Below are positions 10,482 through 18,064 of a stretch of DNA of 64,000 bases, piece by piece. This DNA is from Maribacter arenosus (GTDB lineage Bacteria > Bacteroidota > Bacteroidia > Flavobacteriales > Flavobacteriaceae), in the NCBI RefSeq assembly GCF_014610845.1, contig NZ_JABTCG010000004.1:310001-374000 (forward strand). Reading direction: 5' to 3'. Made by a program: the position numbers and the translations under genes. The notes beneath the pieces are model-generated. The model saw only the letters and a list, made by a program, of their open reading frames with translations, did no database searches and had not been told where the DNA came from. Positions within the stretch are counted from its first letter, which is position 1. Every line of letters starts with the position of its first letter.

Positions 10482-11960
10482 CCGTTGTAATATTTCCGCT
10501 TTTTCAACGGTTGCCTGTACATGGTAATGCTCCGCTAAATAGGCGTTGATATATTCGTTTTCCTCTACTTCTTTTTTATCAAAGATCCGACGGTTCTTAC
10601 GGATCACTACAGTTTTAGGTTGAATGGTTTCCATGATGTATCGAAGTTCTTCCATAGCCGTTTTACGAGGATTGTCATAGAATGGAAATAATTCATCACG
10701 ACAAATATTACTGGGATGGGTTGCCGCTTTAGTCGGGGGCTTGGTATCCAAGACCCAATACCCTATATGATATCCAAAAAACAGGATATTTTCAGTATCC
10801 AACTCATTTTCTTGAATATAGTTTGGAACAGAAATACCCTCGCCATTGAAGAAAGTTCCACGTTCTATCTTGTTCTCGAGGATATTGATGTACTCGAGAT
10901 AAGATTCCATGGGAATCAATAATATCAAAAGAAGGAAATAGGGTTTCCATTGTAGATTTTTTAAAAATTGAAGCTTACTTATTACGATGACCACCAAAAT
11001 CAAAAGCAGCGGGTGTAGTTGTATCAAGTAATGCCCATTGATCCTTCCTCCTTTGTAAAATGCGTACATTACCCCTAAAATAGCTACCGATAAATATAGG
11101 ATTGGGACCTTTTTAAAATCCAAGAGTTTCTTTTTATAGGTCAGGATCAAAAAGTCGACCACAACAATATATAAAGGGGCCAACTCATACCACATGTATC
11201 TTCGAGCGCCAATGTATGCTAGGGGAGCCCGAAAAACCGATTTATACCACAATTCCGTATTTCCTTGTAAATAATAGGGCAAGAGCGTCAGTATAATGAT
11301 GAGTAGAATACCCAGTCCAAACAAGGAAGTATGAAATAAAGCTTTGGCCCATTTTCGGTTCCTCATCTCGGTATAGGATAGAAAGATGCTCAAAAACACT
11401 AGGGTATAGGCCATGTTTATTTTGGTCATCACCGCCATTCCCATCAACAACCCGGATAGAAAAAGATAATTTGGTTTTTTCGACTTTAGTAAGAGGTATA
11501 ATCCTGGCATAAAAAAGGCCATACAAATATGTTCGGACATTACCCCTTGTAAACTACCGAAAAGCGAGAGCATTATAACCGTTGAAATCGCTGCCCAAAA
11601 ACCTATCTTCTTTGAATGGGCCTCTTGGCCGATCTTATATGCAAAAAATGCGGTTAATGCGACCATTAGGGCCCCGAATACCCGGATCGCAACAAAACTT
11701 TTTCCGAATACGTAAATAATTCCACCAAAAATAAGGAAAGTTAGGGGTGGTTTTAAATCCCAAAGTTCAGTATAAGGTAAATGACCCTCGACCCAGGATT
11801 GTCCCATCAGTATAAATGTACTTTCATCGCGATCAATATAATCCCTAAAGAAAAATGGGAGGCGTATAATGAAAGAAAGACAGAAAATCAGAAGAATTAC
11901 CATCCTATCCTTCAGGTCGTTATAGTTCTTGAAAATCGAATTTATAAGGGTATAGGACAT
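10473..11960 (-). CDS. Membrane glycosyltransferase, GT39/PMT-like
   Basis: An integral membrane protein of about 495 residues with many hydrophobic helices. The N-terminal region has RLPFFFRDYIDRDESTFILMGQSWVEGHLPYTELWDLKPPLTF, whose acidic pair after the first helix and K-P-P motif are typical of GT39/ArnT-like transferases. These use polyprenyl-phosphate sugars on the periplasmic face. The acceptor is unknown. The start is set at the ATG 11960; an upstream in-frame ATG at 11993 adds 11 polar residues. It is convergent with bioD. Confidence 0.8.
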   Translation of the reverse strand: MSYTLINSIFKNYNDLKDRMVILLIFCLSFIIRLPFFFRDYIDRDESTFILMGQSWVEGHLPYTELWDLKPPLTFLIFGGIIYVFGKSFVAIRVFGALMVALTAFFAYKIGQEAHSKKIGFWAAISTVIMLSLFGSLQGVMSEHICMAFFMPGLYLLLKSKKPNYLFLSGLLMGMAVMTKINMAYTLVFLSIFLSYTEMRNRKWAKALFHTSLFGLGILLIIILTLLPYYLQGNTELWYKSVFRAPLAYIGARRYMWYELAPLYIVVVDFLILTYKKKLLDFKKVPILYLSVAILGVMYAFYKGGRINGHYLIQLHPLLLILVVIVISKLQFLKNLQWKPYFLLLILLIPMESYLEYINILENKIERGTFFNGEGISVPNYIQENELDTENILFFGYHIGYWVLDTKPPTKAATHPSNICRDELFPFYDNPRKTAMEELRYIMETIQPKTVVIRKNRRIFDKKEVEENEYINAYLAEHYHVQATVEKAEILQRLE

Positions 11961-12078
11961 GTATTTTACTGGGATTAATTCCCATCTTCGCAAGATATAT
12001 AAAATGCGGATGTATTGAATTCAATGGCCATAAAAAAAACTTTCCGAACGCGATAGAAAACACTAGGCAAGACACCTT

Positions 12079-12482
12079 CATTATCATAGTGCCAGATTTC
12101 TATATTCTAGAGAAACAGCATTCGCAAAAAGAAGATTAGAAGCAGATGGTATCGAAGTTTATTACGAAATTATCCGACAATAGTCATTGTTCCTTTAGTC
12201 AGCCAAGCCATTAGAGGCGTTAAATAAAAAGTACTTACTAAAGACGAAGAAAAAGATGGAGCAATTTTAAAATCAAGTAAAGCATATTCTACAGACGATG
12301 AAGGAAATCCTATTGTTTGTCCTAATGATAAAAATGAATATATTGAGATGTACGCAACTTTAATCATTTTAAATTCTTAATGCCAATTCTTATTGGTCTC
12401 ATTTTATTTACATTGTGCTTTTAGCGCAGGTTAACAATACAAATGTGAAGATTGCAAAACTGAATTTCCTATTAAAGATTAA
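12079..12482 (+). pseudogene. Decayed DUF2007/zinc-ribbon gene
   Basis: The plus strand encodes, in pieces, a relative of the 9479 gene. From 12112 it reads ETAFAKRRLEADGIEVYYE, then runs into a stop at 12181. After a frame change it reads PLVSQAIRGVK (from 12192), then a stop at 12225. The same frame continues KVLTKDEEKDG and DDEGNPIVCPNDKNEY, then a stop near 12378. Finally YKCEDCKTEFPIKD ends at a stop at 12480-12482. These line up in order with SHAIGGVKLQVYTKDKE, GNPVVCPNCK and YKCLNC of the intact protein. At least one frameshift, two internal stops and loss of the second Cys of the first CxxC are visible. The 3' end overlaps the stop of the opposite-strand regulator gene. Confidence 0.8.
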
Positions 12483-13968
12483 TGACCTTATAATAAGCAC
12501 TTTTCAACTTTTTGATTACAATTTCGATTTCTTCTTCATTTAAATGCCCAAAACCAAAACGAATAGCACAGGTATTTTTATCTTGATATAAAATAGTTTT
12601 TGGTAGGAATAAATCTAATTTTCCGGCTTCCTCAGCAAGTTTCACTAATGATATTGTTTCTGCAAATTGCAGCCATATTGCTAAACCACCTAAGGGCCTT
12701 TCCCAAGTTGTAATACCTTCAAAATAATAGTTCAAAAAATGGCACAAACTATCGCGACGCTTTTTGTAAGTAACTATATTTTTTTTCTTAAGTCTATAAA
12801 TTTCACCTTCAGAAATAAGTTCGGAAAGCATTTGTTCTTGTATTAAATCGCCTTGTTTATCAAGTAATTGCAAGTAGTTCTTAGCTTCAGAAATCAGGTT
12901 TTCCGGTGCTACTACAAAGCCCGTGTGAAAACTTGGAAATAGCGACTGTCCTAACTTGCCCAAATAAATAACCATTCCATTGGCATCTGCACTCGCCATA
13001 GGTAACATTGCAGATCCTTCAAACTGAAAATCGTAATCGTAATCATCTTCTATAATAGCAAATCCATGCGTTTTTGCTAATTGCAATAATTGTAATCGTC
13101 GTTTTGCGCTCAACGTTACAGTTGTGGGGTAATCCCTATTGGCACAAACATACACACAGCGTATACTTCCTTTAACAAAATGCTTTTTTATATATTCAAC
13201 ATTTAGGCCTTCACTATCTGTGGGAATCGTTCGAATGGTTGCACCTGCTTGTTGAAAAATCATGTTAGCAGCATAATTGCTCAACTGCCCGACCAACACC
13301 AAATCATCTTGTTTAATCAATAATTGTGAGACTATGTACAGACTCATTTCCGTACTACGTGTATTTACTAAATTATTTGGTTTTATATGAAATCCTCGTG
13401 TTGCGTTTAGATAATTACAAAGTTGTGTGCTAAAAATCGAAGGAATCAACGCACTTGTTCTATTCCATTTATTAATTAATGGTTTTCGTTTCATGGCTGC
13501 ACTATACCATCTAGAAAATTGATGTACGGGATGTAAACGTAAATCTGGTTTACCATCGTTTAGCGTATATTTTAAAGAAGTTTCTTCTGATGTTGAAGCC
13601 AAATGAAATGACTGTTGAAAAGGAAAACCAGCCACTTTTGGATACGTATAAGCCTGCTGAATATGGTGGGCTGTTGCTTTGATTTTTACAGTGGATTCCT
13701 CTGGCACCAAAACAAAAGTCCCTTTATTGGCTATTATATCTACCCAGCCTTGTGAAACCAATTCTTCATAAATAGCAACCGCTGTATTGCGATGAATATT
13801 TAACAACTGACTTAATACACGTGTACCGGGTAACTTACTGCCTTTTTCTAAATAACCACGTTGTATCGCATTTATTACTTGTTGTGCTACTTGAATATAA
13901 ACAGGTTGCACATTCGTTTTGTCGAATGTGACCAGTTGTTTTAGTATATCACTAACCGGACTATTCAT
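12472..13968 (-). CDS. MocR/PdxR-type GntR regulator with aminotransferase-like domain
   Basis: A 498-residue protein. Residues 15-85 are a GntR winged helix (PVYIQVAQQVINAIQRG; LPGTRVLSQLLNIHRNTAVAIYEEL; GWVDIIANKGTFV). Residues 130-498 are a fold-type-I aminotransferase domain, with IEDDYDYDF (307-315) and a C-terminal CAIRFGFGHLNEEE. Family members are usually PLP-responsive activators or repressors of vitamin B6 or GABA genes. The segment that normally reads G-T-F-S-K around the PLP lysine is here GKLGQ (337-341), so the expected lysine position is Gln341. It is divergent from a TonB receptor across a 97-base spacer with palindromic half-sites. It is A+T-richer than its neighbours. Confidence 0.88.
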   Translation of the reverse strand: MNSPVSDILKQLVTFDKTNVQPVYIQVAQQVINAIQRGYLEKGSKLPGTRVLSQLLNIHRNTAVAIYEELVSQGWVDIIANKGTFVLVPEESTVKIKATAHHIQQAYTYPKVAGFPFQQSFHLASTSEETSLKYTLNDGKPDLRLHPVHQFSRWYSAAMKRKPLINKWNRTSALIPSIFSTQLCNYLNATRGFHIKPNNLVNTRSTEMSLYIVSQLLIKQDDLVLVGQLSNYAANMIFQQAGATIRTIPTDSEGLNVEYIKKHFVKGSIRCVYVCANRDYPTTVTLSAKRRLQLLQLAKTHGFAIIEDDYDYDFQFEGSAMLPMASADANGMVIYLGKLGQSLFPSFHTGFVVAPENLISEAKNYLQLLDKQGDLIQEQMLSELISEGEIYRLKKKNIVTYKKRRDSLCHFLNYYFEGITTWERPLGGLAIWLQFAETISLVKLAEEAGKLDLFLPKTILYQDKNTCAIRFGFGHLNEEEIEIVIKKLKSAYYKVINL

Positions 13969-14000
13969 TGTTTTAAAACTGGACTAGTTTACTCGTCCGG
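13956..14000. promoter_or_regulatory. Candidate MocR operator: palindrome plus extra direct half-site
   Basis: GGACTAGT-TT-ACTCGTCC (13981-13998) is an 18-base palindrome with one mismatched pair. A third half-site, CCGGACTA, lies at 13956-13963 in direct orientation, 23 bases upstream and overlapping the regulator's first codons. Arrays of direct and inverted half-sites are usual for MocR proteins. A near-consensus -7 box (GACTTTTG, 14009-14016) for the TonB receptor follows, so a bound regulator would overlap or abut the receptor promoter. Confidence 0.55.
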
Positions 14001-14065
14001 AAAGTTACGACTTTTGCAGAGTAAAATTAAATGATGCCATAACAACCATAGCAAAACTCACATAG

Positions 14066-15901
14066 ATGAAACATATAGGCTTACTATTTACATTTTTGTT
14101 AATTAGCGCATTTCGATTACATGCTCAACAAGAAGAACCTATGATAAAAATCGATTCTTTAAGTGAAGTTGTAGTTACTTCAAATCGAATTGATCTGCCC
14201 TTTAAAGAAAATTCTAGAACTATAAATATTGTTACAGCAACTGATATTAAAAATAGTTCTGCCGTTACCATTGCAGATTTATTACAGCAAGTTGCTGGTG
14301 TAGACATTAGAAGACGTGGCACTGGCGGAAGTCAGGCTGATTTATTTATTAGAGGAGGTGGTTTTGACCAAACCCTTTTGTTAATTGATGGTATTAAGAT
14401 GGACGATGCACAAACAGGCCATCACATCATGAATGCGGCATTACCACTTGAAGTTATTGAGCGTATTGAAATCATAAAAGGTCCTGCAGCTAGAGTTTTT
14501 GGGCAAAATGCATTTAGTGGTGCAATTAATATTGTCACTAAATCCAATTTAAGTAATTCCGTTTCTGCAAATCTTGAAGCTGGTTCTTTTGGTCAGCTTA
14601 ATGGTTCCCTAACTGTTGGGTCTGAATTAGGGAATTCAACACATATTTTCCATGCTGGAAAAATGACTTCTGAAGGTTATAGAAATAATTCAGATTATAA
14701 CAATTCGAACTTTTTTCTAAAAAGCATATTCAATAAAAAAGACCAACCTATTGAGATGATTGCAACGTTCTTAGAACGCAAATTCGGAGCTCAAAATTTT
14801 TACACGCCAAGTAGTTGGGGTTTTAATGAATATGAAGAAACTCAAAATAGTTTAGTTGCATTTACAACCACTTTTAAGTCTGAAAAACTAAAAATTCGAC
14901 CGCGTGTGTATTGGAAACGGAATCAAGATATGTTTTTACTACAACGGGATGACCCTAACTTTTTTAGAAATTTTCATATTACAGATAAACTTGGAGCCGA
15001 AGCTAATGCGGCTTACACCTCTAAATTAGGTATTACAGGATTTGGAATCGACTTGTCTAAAGTGTATTTACGAAGTAATAATTTAGGCCATCGTAATCGT
15101 TTTATGACAACCTTGTTTTTAGAACATAGATTTCAATTTGCTGACGATCGTTTAGATATTACACCTGGAGTTGCTATGACCTATTTTTCGGATTTTAAAT
15201 TTAATGCTTTTCCTGGTTTGGATATTGGATTTGATATGGCCAACAACCTAAAAGCTTATGGAAACATTGGCTTTACTTACAGAATTCCGACCTATACTGA
15301 TTTATATTATAACGGAGGTGGAAGTGCGGGAAATCCGGATTTGGAACCTGAAGAAGCTTTTGCACAAGAATTGGGAATTAAGTATATCAGTCCTAAAATT
15401 GGAGCAAGTATTTCAGTTTTTAATAGAGATGCCACAAATCTTATTGATTATATCAGACCAAATACAGAGGTAGAAACCTTTACCGCAACCAACATCGCCG
15501 AGGTTAATACGAAAGGATTGGAAATTGATGTCGCCTATAATTTCAAACTGGATGACTTCAACCAAAGCTTAGCAATCGGTTATGCTTTTTTAGATGATAA
15601 TATTTTAGACCAAAACGAAGAATTATCGCGTTACTCCCTAAACACATTGAAACATCATTTTACAACTCGATTCAGTACCCAATTATTGAAAAACGTGCGT
15701 CAAAATATCGTTTATAAATATGCGGAACGCACCACAGGACAAACTTATAACGTTTGGGATGCCTCTATTGTAATGACATTGAAACAAGTTGAATTATCAA
15801 TTATGGCAAGTAATATTTTTGATGCTGAATATATTGAGTCTGGTTTTACTCCAATGCCGCCAAGTAATGTGTTATTTGGATTGCGTTATAGTTTTAAATA
15901 G
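14066..15901 (+). CDS. TonB-dependent receptor, BtuB-like size
   Basis: A 611-residue receptor. Signal peptide MKHIGLLFTFLLISAFRLHAQ, TonB box region SLSEVVVTSNR, plug (NIVTATDIKNSSAVTIADLLQQVAGVDIRRRG; RIEIIKGPAARVFGQNAFSGAINIVTK) and barrel ending in ...VLFGLRYSFK with the terminal aromatic/basic pattern of outer-membrane proteins. It lacks the carboxypeptidase-like N-domain, like vitamin and cobalamin receptors. It is divergent from the MocR-type regulator and probably its target. The substrate is unknown; a vitamin or cofactor-type ligand is an inference from size and regulator. Confidence 0.88.
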   Translation: MKHIGLLFTFLLISAFRLHAQQEEPMIKIDSLSEVVVTSNRIDLPFKENSRTINIVTATDIKNSSAVTIADLLQQVAGVDIRRRGTGGSQADLFIRGGGFDQTLLLIDGIKMDDAQTGHHIMNAALPLEVIERIEIIKGPAARVFGQNAFSGAINIVTKSNLSNSVSANLEAGSFGQLNGSLTVGSELGNSTHIFHAGKMTSEGYRNNSDYNNSNFFLKSIFNKKDQPIEMIATFLERKFGAQNFYTPSSWGFNEYEETQNSLVAFTTTFKSEKLKIRPRVYWKRNQDMFLLQRDDPNFFRNFHITDKLGAEANAAYTSKLGITGFGIDLSKVYLRSNNLGHRNRFMTTLFLEHRFQFADDRLDITPGVAMTYFSDFKFNAFPGLDIGFDMANNLKAYGNIGFTYRIPTYTDLYYNGGGSAGNPDLEPEEAFAQELGIKYISPKIGASISVFNRDATNLIDYIRPNTEVETFTATNIAEVNTKGLEIDVAYNFKLDDFNQSLAIGYAFLDDNILDQNEELSRYSLNTLKHHFTTRFSTQLLKNVRQNIVYKYAERTTGQTYNVWDASIVMTLKQVELSIMASNIFDAEYIESGFTPMPPSNVLFGLRYSFK

Positions 15902-15986
15902 CAATCATAATTTAGATACTTCTTAAGATCATTATCAAGATGTGATTTCTCAAAGGGATTTTGAAGCCCCATTTTAATAGATTTCA

Positions 15987-15994
15987 TACATTTG
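15987..15994 (+). promoter_or_regulatory. -7 promoter box overlapping the annotated start of the cupin-like gene
   Basis: TACATTTG is an exact TAnnTTTG match, with a TTG at 15961-15963 as a possible -33 element (23-base spacing). Its last three bases are the TTG start codon proposed at 15992. Confidence 0.5.
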
Positions 15995-16888
15995 TGGGAT
16001 AATTCAACCCAATTAGACTTGAACTTAAGTGAAATTCCTCGGGTAAAAACACTTACCAAGGAGCAATTTATCAAGGATTATTTTAAGCCTCAGAGGCCTG
16101 TTGTTATTGAACGGTTTATTGAGGAATGGCCTGCCTATTCCAAATGGAACTTAGAGTATATGCGTAAGGTTGCAGGGGAAAAGGTAGTGCCTTTGTACGA
16201 TGACCGTCCCGTGCATCACAAGGATGGGTTTAATGAGCCCCATGCCAAGATGAAGATGGCCGATTATATCGACCTGCTTCAAAAAGAGCCCACTAAATTC
16301 CGTATTTTCCTGTGGAACATATTAAAGGAAGTGCCCGAACTGCAAAAGGACTTTACCTATCCCGATTTTGGATTACGGTTGATGAAAACCCTACCCATGC
16401 TTTTCTTTGGGGGTCGTGATTCATATACTTTTATGCATTTCGATATTGACTTGGCCAATATATTCCATTTTCATTTTGAGGGTAAGAAGGAATGTATCCT
16501 ATTCCCGCAAACGGAGAGCAAACATCTTTATAAGGTTCCCCACTCCTTGATTACCCATGAAAGTATCGATTTTACGAATCCTGATTTCGAAAAATGGCCG
16601 GCCTTAAAGCAGGCTAAGGGCTATAAGACCCATTTGAATCATGGGGAGGTTTTGTATATACCAGAGGGGTATTGGCATTATATGCGATATGTGACCCCGG
16701 GGTTTTCAATGAGTTTGCGCTCTATCGCTAAAAACCCTAAAAACCTATTCTCCGCTTTTTACAATGTAATTGTGATGCGTAATTACGATGGGTTAATGCG
16801 CAAATTGCAGGGGCAAAAATGGATTGATTGGAAGAATGATCAAGCTGTTCAACGAACAAATAGAATTATGCATAGTACAATCAAATAA
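15992..16888 (+). CDS. Cupin-like/JmjC-type iron-dependent oxygenase
   Basis: About 298 residues. The N-terminal IPRVKTLTKEQFIKDYFKPQRPVVIERF is typical of Cupin_8 proteins. Metal ligands are visible as H149-x-D151 (FMHFDIDLAN) and a distal H229 (IPEGYWHYMRY), the 2-His-1-carboxylate triad of 2-oxoglutarate/Fe(II) hydroxylases. Such proteins hydroxylate proteins or small molecules; the substrate is unknown. There is no ATG or GTG near the 5' end. The TTG at 15992 overlaps a perfect -7 promoter box, so the true start may be the TTG at 16019 (MNLSEIPRV...). Confidence 0.82.
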   Translation: MWDNSTQLDLNLSEIPRVKTLTKEQFIKDYFKPQRPVVIERFIEEWPAYSKWNLEYMRKVAGEKVVPLYDDRPVHHKDGFNEPHAKMKMADYIDLLQKEPTKFRIFLWNILKEVPELQKDFTYPDFGLRLMKTLPMLFFGGRDSYTFMHFDIDLANIFHFHFEGKKECILFPQTESKHLYKVPHSLITHESIDFTNPDFEKWPALKQAKGYKTHLNHGEVLYIPEGYWHYMRYVTPGFSMSLRSIAKNPKNLFSAFYNVIVMRNYDGLMRKLQGQKWIDWKNDQAVQRTNRIMHSTIK

Positions 16889-16895
16889 GATTGGA

Positions 16896-16903
16896 TATAT
16901 TTG
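16896..16903 (+). promoter_or_regulatory. -7 promoter box for the outer-membrane protein gene
   Basis: TATATTTG, an exact consensus match, gives a leader of about 33 bases before the ATG at 16943. Confidence 0.55.
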
Positions 16904-16942
16904 CCCCCTCAAAAATTGTATACTAAATAAATAGATAATTAA

Positions 16943-17437
16943 ATGAAAAAAGTATTAGTTGCCTTAACAATGCTTCTAGGAGTTTCCCTTGTAAATGCCC
17001 AAGCCTTTGAAGGGAAGGATGACACTAAATTTCAAATCGGAGCCAATTTTCAAGAAAACGGTACCGGAATCGTCGTTACGTATGATTACGGAATGGGAGA
17101 GAATTTCTCAATAGGCGCAGCATCTTCATATCTTCTGGGAGTTGAGGAGTCTATTGATGCTGATTTTGGCAATAGATTTGATCTTAAAGTACGGTTTAAT
17201 GCAAACCTAGGAAGCGTAATGCAAATGCCAAGTAACGTTGATGTTTATCCTGGTTTAAACTTAGGTTTAAAGAATTTTGGAGGTCACTTGGGTACCCGTT
17301 ATTTCTTTAGTGATGGTTTTGGTTTGTTTGCAGAAGCGTCAGTACCTTTTGCGAAATATAAATCAGATGATTTAACTTTAGCAGAAGAATTACACAATCA
17401 ATTTGTCTTTAGCATAGGGGCTACTTTTAACTTATAA
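16943..17437 (+). CDS. Small outer-membrane beta-barrel protein
   Basis: A 164-residue secreted protein with signal peptide MKKVLVALTMLLGVSLVNAQ, then alternating amphipathic strands rich in Gly and aromatics (KFQIGANFQ, GIVVTYDYGMGENFSIGAAS, FGGHLGTRYFFSDGFGLFAEASVPF) and a C-terminal FSIGATFNL strand typical of BAM-inserted barrels. It resembles conserved flavobacterial proteins of unknown function. It is a single-gene unit with its own promoter box and terminator. Confidence 0.75.
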   Translation: MKKVLVALTMLLGVSLVNAQAFEGKDDTKFQIGANFQENGTGIVVTYDYGMGENFSIGAASSYLLGVEESIDADFGNRFDLKVRFNANLGSVMQMPSNVDVYPGLNLGLKNFGGHLGTRYFFSDGFGLFAEASVPFAKYKSDDLTLAEELHNQFVFSIGATFNL

Positions 17438-17456
17438 TAAGGTTCTAAATAGTAGA

Positions 17457-17487
17457 AAAGGACGATTGTCTAGGCAGTCGTCCTTTT
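17457..17487. terminator. Bidirectional terminator between the barrel protein gene and recX
   Basis: Stem AAAAGGACGA/TCGTCCTTTT with T-rich flanks on both strands, between two convergent genes. Confidence 0.85.
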
Positions 17488-17488
17488 A

Positions 17489-17965
17489 TTATTTAATCAA
17501 TTCGGTGATCTTGTCATATACCAAATGGCTCTCCCAACCACGATAGAGTAGATAATCGGCCAGTTTACGTCTTCGTTTTTGAATGTCGGTGTCCTTTATG
17601 GAATCCAATCTTTTTTTGGCAAGGTTATCCAAGGTTTCCAAATATATGTGGTCATCGATTTCCGCTAACGCGGATTTTATATTATAGCTGGAAATGTGCC
17701 GTTGTCTCAACTCATTCACGATCCTGTTTCTGCCCCATTTTTTTATATTGAATTTACCACGTGCAAAACTTTGGGCAAAGCGTTCCTCGTTCAAATAATT
17801 TTCTTGGATCAAATGACCCACAATTTGATCTATGGCTTCTGGAATCATTCGCATTTGCTTCAATTTGGCAATCACATCCTTATGGCAACGTTCCTGATAG
17901 GCACAATAACCTTCCAGTTTTTTGGTGGCTTCTGTGATTGTATGATTCGTAGAGTAATCCATCAT
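17489..17965 (-). CDS. recX: RecX family regulatory protein
   Basis: About 158 residues, all helical, with the RecX repeats CAYQERCHKDVIAKLKQM, IVGHLIQENYLNEERFAQSFARGKFNIKKWGRNRIVNELRQR and a C-terminal KRRRKLADYLLYRGWESHLVYDKI. RecX binds RecA filaments and modulates recombination. The start is put at 17965 (MMDYSTN...). An upstream in-frame ATG at 17986 is rejected because it lies at the T-run of the terminator of the upstream gene rng. recA is not in the window. Confidence 0.88.
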   Translation of the reverse strand: MMDYSTNHTITEATKKLEGYCAYQERCHKDVIAKLKQMRMIPEAIDQIVGHLIQENYLNEERFAQSFARGKFNIKKWGRNRIVNELRQRHISSYNIKSALAEIDDHIYLETLDNLAKKRLDSIKDTDIQKRRRKLADYLLYRGWESHLVYDKITELIK

Positions 17966-17984
17966 ATAAAAATAATCAATAAAC

Positions 17985-18017
17985 AAAAAAGGCGACTCCG
18001 TTTCCGAAGACGCCTTT
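17985..18017 (-). terminator. Intrinsic terminator of the RNase G gene
   Basis: On the minus strand, AAAGGCG ... CGCCTTTTTT closes a hairpin with a short T-run. It lies 48 bases past the rng stop and just before the recX start. Confidence 0.8.
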
Positions 18018-18064
18018 GAATTTTAATTTCCCCTTTTATTAAAACGATAATGGAAGTGGGTGTA

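Noticed and set aside
12170-12367. A 65-residue minus-strand frame in the spacer before the MocR gene
   Set aside because: It is the shadow of the decayed DUF2007 gene, which is recognisable on the plus strand.
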